Source: Bacillus marasmi (GTDB taxonomy: Bacteria; Bacillota; Bacilli; Bacillales; Cytobacillaceae). From it: DNA of 64,000 nt. Location: NCBI RefSeq assembly GCF_902168435.1, contig NZ_LR656181.1, positions 1 through 64,000 of the forward strand. The letters run 5' to 3'. This document shows, piece after piece, positions 1 through 8,646 of the stretch. Both the position numbers and the translations under genes were made by a program. The notes under the pieces were generated by a model that was not told the origin of the DNA, did no database searches, and saw only the letters and a list, made by a program, of their open reading frames with translations. The stretch's first letter is position 1; every line of letters starts with the position of its first letter.

Positions 1-29
1 TGGCTGTATACGCTGACAAAAATAAATAA
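1..29 (+). CDS. C-terminal end of a TipAS-like protein (partial)
   Basis: Read in frame from base 3, the first bases encode AVYADKNK followed by TAA at 27-29. This is nearly identical to the C-terminus of the TipAS-like protein that ends at 8416 ([10 protein letters not shown]), although the codons differ, so it is a diverged paralogue rather than a recent copy. TipAS domains bind thiopeptide antibiotics and usually sit at the C-terminus of MerR-type regulators; the rest of this gene lies upstream of the window, so whether it has a MerR head cannot be seen. A terminator follows directly. Confidence 0.7.
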
Positions 30-44
30 TAATGTTCCACCATT

Positions 45-76
45 AAAGGTTATGGCTTTTGCCGTAGCCTTTTATC
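45..76. terminator. Intrinsic terminator after the TipAS-like gene
   Basis: A 12-bp stem (AAAGGTTATGGC pairing with GCCGTAGCCTTT, some G-U pairs) with a TTTT loop is followed by a T-rich stretch. It separates the plus-strand gene ending at 29 from the convergent VOC gene. Confidence 0.7.
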
Positions 77-79
77 TTT

Positions 80-517
80 TTACCCGATTTTCTCCGCCAA
101 TTCTAAAATAATCCCCTCTGGACCACGAACGTAGCACAGCTTATAACTTTCTCCATATTGCTCGATTTCACTAAAGATCTCTGTACCCCTATGTTTCAAT
201 TTTGCTATGATTGCCTCTATATCTTCAACCGCAAAGCAAATATGACTGATACCCAGCGTGTTTGCAAAAGGTTGCTGAATCCCACCTTCATCTGCCGGAG
301 TAATATATTTCACTAACTCTATCCATGTCCTATCATCCGGCATCCCCAAACCGACACATGCCGTTTTAACACCCTTTAGCCCAACGATTCTGTCCAGCTG
401 TTCTCCATCCAATTCCCATTCTGCTTTCACTTCAAGTCCTAAGTCAAGGAAAAACGCTTTAGCCTCTGACAAGTCATTTACATTGATACTTACGTGATCG
501 ATTCTATTGATTTTCAT
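80..517 (-). CDS. VOC family (glyoxalase/dioxygenase superfamily) protein
   Basis: A 145-residue single-domain protein of the vicinal oxygen chelate fold. The N-terminus (INRIDHVSINVNDL) gives the first metal-ligand histidine, GISHICFAVEDIE the repeat of that beta-alpha unit, and LCYVRGPEGIILELAE the C-terminal strand with the ligand glutamate. This pattern resembles methylmalonyl-CoA epimerase/glyoxalase-like proteins, but the substrate cannot be told from sequence. The ATG is preceded by AGGAGG with 7-nt spacing. It is a single-gene unit, separated by 23 nt from the ABC permease gene upstream. Confidence 0.85.
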   Translation of the reverse strand: MKINRIDHVSINVNDLSEAKAFFLDLGLEVKAEWELDGEQLDRIVGLKGVKTACVGLGMPDDRTWIELVKYITPADEGGIQQPFANTLGISHICFAVEDIEAIIAKLKHRGTEIFSEIEQYGESYKLCYVRGPEGIILELAEKIG

Positions 518-540
518 ATCTCAACCTCCTAACTTCATGG

Positions 541-2610
541 CTATTCGTTTAAATTAGATAGATACTTCTTCCTTAATCCAAAGTAAAATAGAATCTGCAA
601 TACCACATACATTCCTACCACCAACAATGCCTGCATCATCGTATAATGAATTTTTGAGTAGTTAGTATTTACTAAAGCAATATAATACATAGCCATAGTG
701 ACACCAAACAGGGTTGGCACAAAAAATATTAGTATCAACTGTTTCGTTAAATTTCGTTTCATCTCAATGTTGGTTACTCCGATTTTTCTTAAAATCGTGA
801 TTTGAAGCTTATCTTCCGCAATATCTGTTACAACTTTATAAAGTAGTACAATACTTGAAGATATCAGGAGTAATGAGCCTAAAAAGGCCATCGAGAAGTA
901 AAAAACTCCATTTACTTCTTTATCTGTTTCTACTTTTTCGATTTTAGAAAAAGGTCGATATGCTTCCAACATTGTCGTTTCATTTATCGGCCCGCCTAAA
1001 AAAGCTTTGTTCTTCCATATTGTTTCATCGGCGTGATTTACTTTTCGTAATGCATCGAGAATCCCAGCGAAAATCTTACGTTGATCCCCGTTAGATAGAT
1101 TTATTAAATGATATTTGGAAGGAGTATGATAACCGCTGTTTATTTTGATTATTTCATAGTCTTTATCATCTACTACATAAGCGTGGTAAGTTGAATAGGC
1201 ATTGGTGTACTCCAAATTTGTCAATTGATCCTTTTCATTCAAAATCCGTCCTTTTGGAACAGTAAATAGGTCAGCAGAATTCACCCGCTGAAAGAAATCC
1301 GAAGAATCCATCGTGAAATTCACATCATCAAATTGTTTAACTGGCTTTTGAATACTTTTTCCATTCATTAAAAACATGATATCTTCAGTAGGTTTTGTTT
1401 GAATCTCGCCACCATCAAGAAAAACATCTAGCATGTATCCTTTTTGTATGTCTTTATTTGAGCCCGTATGCTGGTTGTAATTGCTCTCACTGATTATCAC
1501 ACTGTTAGAATACGTCCGCTCACCCGTCTTGACTTTCCCATCCTTCATTTTGTATATCGGTAATGAAAGATAGTCTAAGACAGCATAATTCTTAATCTCT
1601 CCTCCATTATCTTCAATAACTTTTCGGATCTCATCCTGCGAAATATGATTGTATTTATCATTTTCTACAAACATAAAGTCATAAGGTCTCTCCAAATCGT
1701 TGAATGTAACTGTGTTTTTATGAATCGTATAACCGGTTCCAATCAAAAAAACACCCAAAGACACCATGAGAGTAACGACATAAAGAATGGTTCGGTATGA
1801 GATAAAACGGTGTGCTAAATTGGACAGTACTAATAAATTTTTATTGTAACTTCTTGGGTATTTTTGAATCACTGATCGAAGTACTGTAATTAATGTACTG
1901 ATAATAAATAAAGGACCAACAAATGTCGCTACCGCACAAAGTGTTAGGATTACTTTATTTCCATCAAAAATGTCCCCGGTATATACCTTTGGTAAGAGGT
2001 ACATCGCTATTGCAAATACAATAATCGCTAGGACTCCGGTTATAGGATTGGCAGCTGCTATCTCTTTTTTCGCGCTGGATTGAATGACTTCAATAATAGA
2101 AAGTTTTGTCAAATATCTCTCAGTAAAAAATGTACTGATAATAAAAATTGGCAAAAAGACACTGACCGTAAGTAAAAAAGTGTTAAAGCTGATGCTGTAT
2201 TCAATGTTAACTAACACTTTACCTAGGATTAAATAAAACATCCTCGAAAAAAGCAAACCGGCTACAATTCCCGTTAACAATGAGCTAGAAATAATAATGA
2301 GATTTTCCCAGCGCAGCATTTTTTTGAGATCACGCGTCGTCATCCCTAACGTCAAATATACACCGAACTCTTTTCCACGAAATTTCACAAAATATGTTTG
2401 AGTATATGAAATAAAGATAATACAAAACAATACAATCGCCACAAAAGAAAAATTAAAAATCCCTTTTGTATTGTCAGGGATAGTATCGTTAAAAAACAAT
2501 GTCCCATACATAAATAGGACAGCCACAATAAAACTGTTTACTAGATAAAATGAAATGTAACGGTTTAAATTGTATTTTAAATTTTTATAAACAATGGTAG
2601 AGAAGGTCAT
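541..2610 (-). CDS. BceB-type ABC transporter permease (FtsX-like)
   Basis: A 689-residue permease with about ten predicted membrane segments: an N-terminal pair, a block around residues 50-310, a large extracytoplasmic domain at roughly 310-570, and three C-terminal segments. The size, the FtsX-like halves and the big extracellular loop are those of BceB/VraG/YtsD permeases, which remove or sense bacitracin and other cell-wall peptide antibiotics with a BceS-type kinase. Its start overlaps the ATPase stop by 4 nt (ATGA), so the pair is translationally coupled. The kinase partner survives only as a fragment upstream, so the module is probably cut off from its normal regulation. Confidence 0.9.
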   Translation of the reverse strand: MTFSTIVYKNLKYNLNRYISFYLVNSFIVAVLFMYGTLFFNDTIPDNTKGIFNFSFVAIVLFCIIFISYTQTYFVKFRGKEFGVYLTLGMTTRDLKKMLRWENLIIISSSLLTGIVAGLLFSRMFYLILGKVLVNIEYSISFNTFLLTVSVFLPIFIISTFFTERYLTKLSIIEVIQSSAKKEIAAANPITGVLAIIVFAIAMYLLPKVYTGDIFDGNKVILTLCAVATFVGPLFIISTLITVLRSVIQKYPRSYNKNLLVLSNLAHRFISYRTILYVVTLMVSLGVFLIGTGYTIHKNTVTFNDLERPYDFMFVENDKYNHISQDEIRKVIEDNGGEIKNYAVLDYLSLPIYKMKDGKVKTGERTYSNSVIISESNYNQHTGSNKDIQKGYMLDVFLDGGEIQTKPTEDIMFLMNGKSIQKPVKQFDDVNFTMDSSDFFQRVNSADLFTVPKGRILNEKDQLTNLEYTNAYSTYHAYVVDDKDYEIIKINSGYHTPSKYHLINLSNGDQRKIFAGILDALRKVNHADETIWKNKAFLGGPINETTMLEAYRPFSKIEKVETDKEVNGVFYFSMAFLGSLLLISSSIVLLYKVVTDIAEDKLQITILRKIGVTNIEMKRNLTKQLILIFFVPTLFGVTMAMYYIALVNTNYSKIHYTMMQALLVVGMYVVLQILFYFGLRKKYLSNLNE

Positions 2611-3365
2611 TCATTTTCTCCCCCAATCATACCTTGTGCTTCTAAAATTCGATCGAAAAATTCATTCCTATCTCCACCCGATGTAATCTCCATATTAACC
2701 GCTCCATCTTTAATAAAAATAATTCTTTTGCAAAAAGATGCGGCGAATGGGTCATGGGTAACCATCAAAACAGTGCTATTCCTTTCATCATTTATTTTTT
2801 TTAGTGTCTTCATAATATTTTTCGAAGATTTTGAATCAAGATTTCCGGTTGGTTCATCAGCTAATACGATGGCTGGATCGTTTATTAGTGCTCTTGCCAC
2901 GGCAGCTCTTTGTTTTTGTCCACCAGATATATGGTAAGGGTATTTATTTTGGATATGCTCAATTTCAAAAAATGATGCAAGTTCTTTAAGCTTAATGTTG
3001 ATTTTATCAGGTTCAACATTGTCCAATATTAACGGAAGCGCAATATTTTCATAAATCGTAATGCTATCAAGTAAGTTATAGTCTTGAAATACATAGCCAA
3101 CACTTCGTCTTCTAAATAAAGCCATTTCCTCACTTGATAATTCAGTTATATTTTTATCCTGAATAAAGATTTCTCCTGAAGTAGACTGATCAATGCCTGC
3201 CAATAAATTCAAAAGTGTAGTCTTACCACTTCCGCTAGGTCCCATAATTCCAACAAAATCTCCACAATGTACACGAAGGTTTATTCCATTTAAGGCCATT
3301 ACTTCTTTTGCTCCCTTAAATGAGCTATACACTTTAGACAGATGATTTACTTTTAAAATTTCCAC
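2607..3365 (-). CDS. BceA-type ABC transporter ATP-binding protein
   Basis: A 252-residue ATPase with Walker A GPSGSGKTT near residue 42, Q-loop VFQDYNLLD, signature HISGGQKQRAAVARAL, Walker B IVLADEPTGNLDSK and switch histidine VTHD. It belongs to the MacB/BceA group that partners FtsX-like permeases, and the permease follows with a 4-nt overlap. The start is GTG with GGAGG seven nt upstream. In related loci a response regulator and a BceS kinase precede this gene; here only the kinase tail remains (3452-3771), 86 nt upstream. Confidence 0.92.
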   Translation of the reverse strand: MEILKVNHLSKVYSSFKGAKEVMALNGINLRVHCGDFVGIMGPSGSGKTTLLNLLAGIDQSTSGEIFIQDKNITELSSEEMALFRRRSVGYVFQDYNLLDSITIYENIALPLILDNVEPDKINIKLKELASFFEIEHIQNKYPYHISGGQKQRAAVARALINDPAIVLADEPTGNLDSKSSKNIMKTLKKINDERNSTVLMVTHDPFAASFCKRIIFIKDGAVNMEITSGGDRNEFFDRILEAQGMIGGENE

Positions 3366-3451
3366 AGTAAAACCTCCAATAATTTAAAGCTTGATTACCA
3401 AAAGTATATAGGGAGAAAGAAGAAGAAAAAATCGATTTTCATCTCGTAATC

Positions 3452-3771
3452 TTACAGTTTTGAAAGAAAAGTAATTTGGACAGTAGTACCTTTGTCCTTT
3501 TGCGATTGAATTCGAATTTTATGTCCTAATCGGTCTGAAATAAGTTTTACCATGTAAAGCCCAATTCCTGTAGCATTTCTGTCGCGTCTACCGCTTTCTC
3601 CAGTAAAAAAAGGATCAAATACACGGTTGATATCCTTTGCATCTATTCCAATTCCTTCATCTTTAATAGACAGAATAACGTTATCTTCTTCATCTTCGGT
3701 TACATCAATAACGATCGCTTCGCTTTTCTCTACGTTAGAATACTTAATCGCATTTGATAGAATTTGCTCTA
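3452..3771 (-). pseudogene. BceS-type sensor histidine kinase, C-terminal fragment
   Basis: In the frame ending at the TAA at 3452-3454, about 105 residues match only the end of an intramembrane-sensing kinase ATPase domain: an N-box (QILSNAIKYSN), a G1 box (DEGIGIDAKD) and a G2 region (FDPFFTGESG followed by ATGIGLYMVK). There is no start codon, membrane segment or H-box; upstream the frame runs into penicillin-binding-protein sequence. The fragment lies just before bceA-like and bceB-like genes, where bceS belongs. A deletion has therefore removed the response regulator and the 5' part of the kinase. Confidence 0.85.
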
Positions 3772-5015
3772 TTCATCGGCTGATAACCGTTTAAATTCAA
3801 AGGTTGATCAGATAGTTTATCCCAAATCTCATATCCTTCTTCCAAAGCTGGTGTATAGACAGCGAGTGGCTTCAATGTCGACCCTGGCTGCCGTTTAAGC
3901 TGTGTTGCCCTGTTAAATCCTCGAAAAACATGCTCACCTCGACCACCAACTAGTGCCTGGATTCCTCCTGTTGTAGGATTGATGAAAATCGCACCGCTTT
4001 GGATTAACTGATCAGGTGAACTAGCCGGAAACATTCCATCATTAGCATATACACGTTCAACAGATTCCTGAATTGTTGGATTGAGCTCTGTATATATATG
4101 ATAGCCGCCCGAAAGAACCTCTTTTTCTGTTAGTCCATAATCTTTAATCGCTTCGGAAATAATATGATCCACATAATATGGAAATTTCCCCTTATATTCA
4201 TCCTCATTCTTGCCCGCTAATTCTATCGTTTCTGCTTTAGCCGCAGCCATATCTTTTTGATTGATATATCCTTCTTTTTCCATTAGAGACAGTACAAGGT
4301 TTCTTCGCTCAATCGATTTCTCCATATTTTTAAATGGAGACAGAACAGAAGGTGCTTTAATTAATCCTGCAAGTATAGCGGATTCGCTAATGGTTAATTC
4401 GCTGGTATTTTTACCAAAATAAGTTTGAGCTGCTCGTTGGACCCCCCATGCCCCTTCACCAAAATAAATCTGGTTTAAATAACGCTCCATTATTTCATCT
4501 TTAGAATAAGTCCGTTCGATTTTTTTGGTTAAAATTAGTTCTTTTATCTTGCGGGTGTAAGTTCGTTCATGAGTTAAAAAAGCATTTTTGGCAAGCTGCT
4601 GTGTAATCGTACTTCCCCCGGCGACAATTTCACCGCTAACGGCATTTTGGGTTAATGCCCGAGCGATACCAAGGTAATTCACGCCATGATGCTTATAAAA
4701 TTGTTGATCTTCTGTCGCTATCACAGCGTTAATAAGATGACGTGGAATTTGCTTTATTCCAACACCTTCAATATTTGAAGCGGCGATTTTACTGGCAACA
4801 GCTCCATCTTGGTCATAAATAATGGTTGGTTGAGGTGCCGGTTCCTCTAGCTGACTAACATCACTTGTCCAAATAAATACATTGACAATGAGCAAGCAGC
4901 TGAGTGCAACTGCAAACCCAACTAAAATAATTTTCCCAATTAACCTTTTCGATTTTAATAATCCTAAAATTTGCTTTGGAGATTTCCTTTGCTTTCTTCT
5001 TTCCATTCTTCCCAC
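3744..5015 (-). pseudogene. Class A penicillin-binding protein, truncated in the transpeptidase domain
   Basis: The 423-residue product begins with a basic N-terminus and a membrane anchor (about 28-49), then a glycosyltransferase-51 domain with the catalytic region EDQQFYKHHGVN and GGSTITQQLAKN. The transpeptidase domain starts and still shows the SxxK motif in RQPGSTLKP, but the protein leaves the family after NGYQPMNR and ends with seven unrelated residues (ANSIKCD) read from kinase DNA in another frame. The SxN and KTG motifs and some 250 residues are missing. It could still act as a glycosyltransferase but not as a transpeptidase. Start is GTG; an ATG lies three codons on. Confidence 0.88.
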
Positions 5016-5060
5016 GGCCTAAATCCTACTTTCCACTATTGAATAAAGATATCTTGTGCA

Positions 5061-5088
5061 AAAAAATAACACCTATTAATAGGCGCTA
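5061..5088 (-). terminator. Intrinsic terminator after the ABC-2 permease gene
   Basis: On the minus strand a stem AGCGCCTAT/ATAGGTGT with a two-base loop is followed by TATTTTTTTG. It lies between the permease stop at 5157 and the penicillin-binding-protein start at 5015. Confidence 0.75.
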
Positions 5089-5156
5089 AATCATGTTCAT
5101 TTATAGCTTTCATCATAAACTATTCGGATTAATGAACCGTTTTTTGTCCATAAAAT

Positions 5157-6113
5157 TTAGTAAATATCTCGTTTTGAAAAAAATAATATTGATAAGACTA
5201 AAAATACACCTAAATATATGCATAACATATACATCGAAAATGAAAGTGTCATCCCTTCAACCAGTGGGACACCGTCAATATACACCGATAAATCTGTATT
5301 AGCGAATAGGAAATATTTTAACCAGTTAAATTTTTCAGCGAATAGCACAGTTATTGCCTTCCCCATGAACAAAGAAAATACCGACAAACCGATTGCTAAA
5401 TTACTATTTCGAAAAATTGCAGAAATCATAAAGGCCATTGTTGCAATCATAAGTAAGTCTACAGAGTTTAATATGTATTCAAGTATCAACTGACCCACTA
5501 TATTTCTTTCAATTACATTTCCATTATAATAGGCAAGATGAAAAACCTCGCCATCGGGAAATCCAAACAAAACGATTCCTATTATCGTTGATAATATTAA
5601 GAGCGTTGCAGACAACACAAGTCCGAAAAGCAGTACTGTCAAGTATTTAGATAAGAGGATTTTCGAACGCTTTATGGGGCGTATTGCTAATAGTTTTATC
5701 GTTCCCCATGAAAATTCAGCAGACACTATTCCAGCAGCAATTATTATCACATAGATTCCTATTAGTCTGATAAGCTCTCCGGATAATCTAACAAAGTCCC
5801 AAACATGTAACTTTGCTGATGGTTCAATATTACGGGCGATTTTGTATTCATTAATCGCAATTTTCCTTTCGAAATTCATTTTCTTATTATCATTAATGTT
5901 ACCCAATTCCATTAACTGATCTTGATCATGTTCAATTTGAAGCTTTAACTCTGCTTTCCAATGATTATTTTCCTTTGGAGGATACTTAATTTCATCATAC
6001 ATTGAAATTCCAGCGATGCCAAAAATCATAAAGACAAATAACTCCACCATGATAATCGTCCCGGACCTGCTAAAAAGCTTTATCCATTCATTCATAATTA
6101 AATTGAGCATCAT
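5157..6113 (-). CDS. ABC-2 type transporter permease (orphan)
   Basis: A permease of about 318 residues: one N-terminal membrane segment, a charged extracytoplasmic stretch rich in K, E and N (about 45-105), then five membrane segments. The phrase GIVSAEFSWGTIKLLAIRPIKRSKILLSKY is the ABC-2 (NatB/BcrB-like) signature between segments two and three. I place the start at the ATGATG preceded by AAGGGAAG, six codons inside the longest frame. No ATP-binding gene is adjacent, which is unusual because these permeases normally sit next to their ATPase. Confidence 0.8.
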   Translation of the reverse strand: MMLNLIMNEWIKLFSRSGTIIMVELFVFMIFGIAGISMYDEIKYPPKENNHWKAELKLQIEHDQDQLMELGNINDNKKMNFERKIAINEYKIARNIEPSAKLHVWDFVRLSGELIRLIGIYVIIIAAGIVSAEFSWGTIKLLAIRPIKRSKILLSKYLTVLLFGLVLSATLLILSTIIGIVLFGFPDGEVFHLAYYNGNVIERNIVGQLILEYILNSVDLLMIATMAFMISAIFRNSNLAIGLSVFSLFMGKAITVLFAEKFNWLKYFLFANTDLSVYIDGVPLVEGMTLSFSMYMLCIYLGVFLVLSILFFSKRDIY

Positions 6114-6376
6114 AATCTTCCCTTCAAGCATTATCTTGACTTGACTTATTAGGAAGTAATTCTTTGATGATTAATGAACGAAAACATATACCTTATATCT
6201 CCTATTATTTACTATTTTTCTAGCAAACTCAAAAATTAGGTCGATTTAACTATTAAAGTCCTAAGTCCGATTCCTTTTTTTAACAATTGTACCGGAATAA
6301 TGTTAACGTTAGATTACCCTTGGTATAAAATTCATTTACGAAATAATAATAAAGATAAAACGCTTAGAGGTGAATA

Positions 6377-6926
6377 ATGGATAAATCGGAAAAGATAGAA
6401 CAAGTTGAAGACTTTTTTGCGAAATTTCATGACCTGCATGCAGACTATGGACAATTTTGGTTAAACGAGACTTTTCGATTGGGATTGGTGGGGTTCTGTA
6501 TTTTTAGCAGTTGCTCCCTGGGTATTTTGGTTTTTTTATCGAAAAAGGGAAAGTACCCATCGTTTACTTTATGCCGGTGTATCTGTGATGTTAATTTCAT
6601 TATGTCTTGATTATATTGGTGTAGCACTTGGGCTTTGGCATTATTCCGGAAAAGAAACGCCATCATTTCCAGCGTGGTTACCATTTAATTTTTGTATGCT
6701 TCCTGTTACGATTATGTTTTTAATACAAACTAAACTACATATAGCAGCTTGGAAAAAGGCATTGTTTTACGGTGCTTTAACTGCATATGTTGGTGAACCT
6801 ATCTTTGTTTGGGCAGGATACTATATCTTAACAGGATGGAAATACACTTACTCCCTACCGATATATGCAATCATATTCTTATTTGCATATTGGTTAACAA
6901 ATAGGAAGACGTTCTCAGATGTTTAA
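6377..6926 (+). pseudogene. CBO0543-family membrane protein, frameshifted
   Basis: Two overlapping frames together give one family-typical protein of about 183 residues. Frame one (6377-6610) encodes the N-terminus up to YGQFWLNET; the family motif FDWDWWGS, then APWVFWFFYRKR and the membrane segments continue in the next frame to 6926. The switch falls at a run of four T (ACTTTTCG, about 6471), where removing one T restores ETFDWDWW. The gene is therefore disrupted by one inserted base, or the base is a sequencing error. A likely intact family member lies at 28157-28666. Confidence 0.8.
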
Positions 6927-6927
6927 A

Positions 6928-6951
6928 AAATCGCCGAAATTTCGGCGATTT
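6928..6951. terminator. Bidirectional terminator between convergent genes
   Basis: A perfect 24-base palindrome (AAATCGCCGAAA with its complement) lies between the plus-strand CBO0543 pseudogene and the minus-strand gene ending at 6966. A/T runs on both sides allow function in both directions. Confidence 0.75.
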
Positions 6952-6965
6952 GAAGTGACTTATTG

Positions 6966-7490
6966 TTAATTCAATTTGATATCTGATGAGTCACTGGTAG
7001 TTTGATATAGAGAATTGCAAATCGCAGATGACTGTTTCTTAAAAAGGTGTTCATAAGCAAATTGGAATCCGTAGAGTAATAATGCTCGAACCAAAAATAA
7101 AAGGACTAATTGATACGGCTCCAAAACCTTGAATGAAACAACTCCGATGCGCTTAAAAAATCTCATACCAGGAAACGCAAACAGAATGTGACCAATTGTG
7201 TTAGAAATTAAATATAATAGCAATTTGCCATAAGTAAATTTTAGAGTCCATAAAGCTGCCAAAAATTCTGGACCAATAATATACGCCGTGCTTCCACTAA
7301 TGACGGAATTAATTTTTGTATGAAATCGCCACCAGTCCATTCTGTTTGCGATAATATGAATAATTTTAGAAATCAAACTTATGAATATTGTTGCAGGTAA
7401 GTATCTTTTAATACAACTTTTACCTAGAATCGGAAGTGTGAGCCAAGGTAATATCGTCATTAAAAGTAAAAAAGTACGCGGTTTTATCAT
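6966..7490 (-). CDS. Uncharacterised integral membrane protein
   Basis: A hydrophobic protein of 174 residues that I cannot assign to a named family. It has about four membrane segments: residues 5-25, 30-50 with KIIHIIANRMDWWRFHTKIN directly after, 85-105 and 125-145, and a polar serine-rich tail. The start is placed at the ATG with AGGAGGAGG eight nt upstream rather than at the GTG three codons earlier. It stands alone, convergent with the CBO0543 pseudogene. Confidence 0.65.
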   Translation of the reverse strand: MIKPRTFLLLMTILPWLTLPILGKSCIKRYLPATIFISLISKIIHIIANRMDWWRFHTKINSVISGSTAYIIGPEFLAALWTLKFTYGKLLLYLISNTIGHILFAFPGMRFFKRIGVVSFKVLEPYQLVLLFLVRALLLYGFQFAYEHLFKKQSSAICNSLYQTTSDSSDIKLN

Positions 7491-7560
7491 TATTTGCACC
7501 TCCTCCTACTAATTATTAGACTGTGCATGTAGTAATAAAATATACATTGCAAAAATAATA

Positions 7561-7588
7561 AAGCGCTAATCTATGGAGATTAGCGCTT
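7561..7588 (-). terminator. Intrinsic terminator overlapping the cupin stop codon
   Basis: A 12-bp perfect stem (AAGCGCTAATCT with its complement) includes part of the stop codon at 7587-7589 and is followed on the minus strand by TATTATTTTTG. Confidence 0.8.
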
Positions 7589-8084
7589 ATTTTGTAATAT
7601 AGCCTAGCTTATTAATAATTTCTTCATGTTCGGGGTAAGTTGCCAACAATTCTTCTTGATCAAACAACTCGAAATCCTCAAAATCAAAACCAGGTGCAAC
7701 CATACAACCCACTAGCGAAAATGTATCTTTATTCATTACCGAGGAACCAAAGATGGAGTTTTTCGGTACTAAGACTTGTGGCACTTCACCAGCTTCAAGG
7801 TTCAATCCTAATTTATATTCCTCGTATTTTCCGTTCGCGTCAATTACATGAACAGTCAATGAGCTACCGCCATGGTAGTACCATAATTCATCTGAACGTA
7901 ATCTATGTAAATGCGAAATATCCTCACTTCGAAGCAGAAAATAAATACTAGTATAGAGCTTTCGTTGTTTTCCGCTAACATTAATTTCAATCTCCGAACT
8001 CACCGTACTTTGATAAAATCCACCTTCTGGATGGGGAACTAAATTGAGATGCTTAATATAGTACTCTGCGTTCTGTAATGTCAT
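7587..8084 (-). CDS. Cupin domain protein (DUF985/cupin_5 family)
   Basis: A 165-residue protein of the YML079w-like cupin family: N-terminal AEYYIKHLNLVPHPEGGFYQST, then TSIYFLLRSEDISHLHRLRSDELWYYHGGSSLTVHVID, which carries the histidine/glutamate positions of cupin motif 1, and a C-terminal VGCMVAPGFDFEDFELFDQEEL that is a family hallmark. The fold is a small beta-barrel that probably binds a sugar or nucleotide-like ligand; the physiological role in bacteria is unknown. The start has AAAGGGA upstream. It is monocistronic. Confidence 0.88.
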   Translation of the reverse strand: MTLQNAEYYIKHLNLVPHPEGGFYQSTVSSEIEINVSGKQRKLYTSIYFLLRSEDISHLHRLRSDELWYYHGGSSLTVHVIDANGKYEEYKLGLNLEAGEVPQVLVPKNSIFGSSVMNKDTFSLVGCMVAPGFDFEDFELFDQEELLATYPEHEEIINKLGYITK

Positions 8085-8161
8085 ATTAAAGTCCCTTTCA
8101 ATATATTTTTTTGATTAGAGCACACCCTGTTATAACAAAAAAGAAAAAAGGAGAGATTCAA

Positions 8162-8416
8162 ATGTCTAACAAAGAAAAATTCGAAGGCTTTGACTTTAGC
8201 CACAATCCATATGAACAAGAAGCGCGAAAAGGAAATAAAGTTTGGTTTGAGTCCCTTAACAAATTAGGAAACTATTCTCTAGATGCCTTCAAAGGCTTAG
8301 GGCAAATGTATGTAGATGATGAGCGTTTCACTATGAACATTGACCAATTCGGTGAAGGCCCATCTCATTTCATGTGTGACGCAATGGCGGTTTATGCAGA
8401 TAAAAATAAAGAATAG
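8162..8416 (+). CDS. Shortened TipAS-domain protein
   Basis: The 84-residue product starts at the ATG after AAAAGGAGAGATTCAA; the longer upstream frame is not needed. [17 protein letters not shown] matches the beginning of a TipAS domain and [30 protein letters not shown] its last helices, but the central helices, roughly 45-60 residues, are absent, so the thiopeptide-binding pocket cannot be complete. There is no MerR DNA-binding domain. It may be a decayed remnant or a minimal binding protein. A diverged paralogue ends at position 29 in the same orientation. Confidence 0.7.
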   Translation: MSNKEKFEGFDFSHNPYEQEARKGNKVWFESLNKLGNYSLDAFKGLGQMYVDDERFTMNIDQFGEGPSHFMCDAMAVYADKNKE

Positions 8417-8537
8417 TGAAATGTACAACACTTATAGCATTAGCATGTCAAATATATTAATACCCCTTTTTTATGATGATACATCAAGAAGAGGGGCCTT
8501 ATCACTGAGATAGTTCCTTACTCAGTTTCACTATAAA

Positions 8538-8573
8538 AAAGAAGGTACTATTCCAAATATTAGTACCTTCTTT
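8538..8573. terminator. Bidirectional terminator
   Basis: A 13-bp perfect stem (AAAGAAGGTACTA and complement, ten-base loop) lies between the plus-strand TipAS-like gene and the minus-strand btuD/cbiZ gene, with A and T runs on its sides. Confidence 0.75.
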
Positions 8574-8646
8574 ACGTAGTATTTGATAAAATGGGTAATC
8601 ACCACCAACGGTTACCTATGATCTTGTTCGAATCTCATCTAATTCA

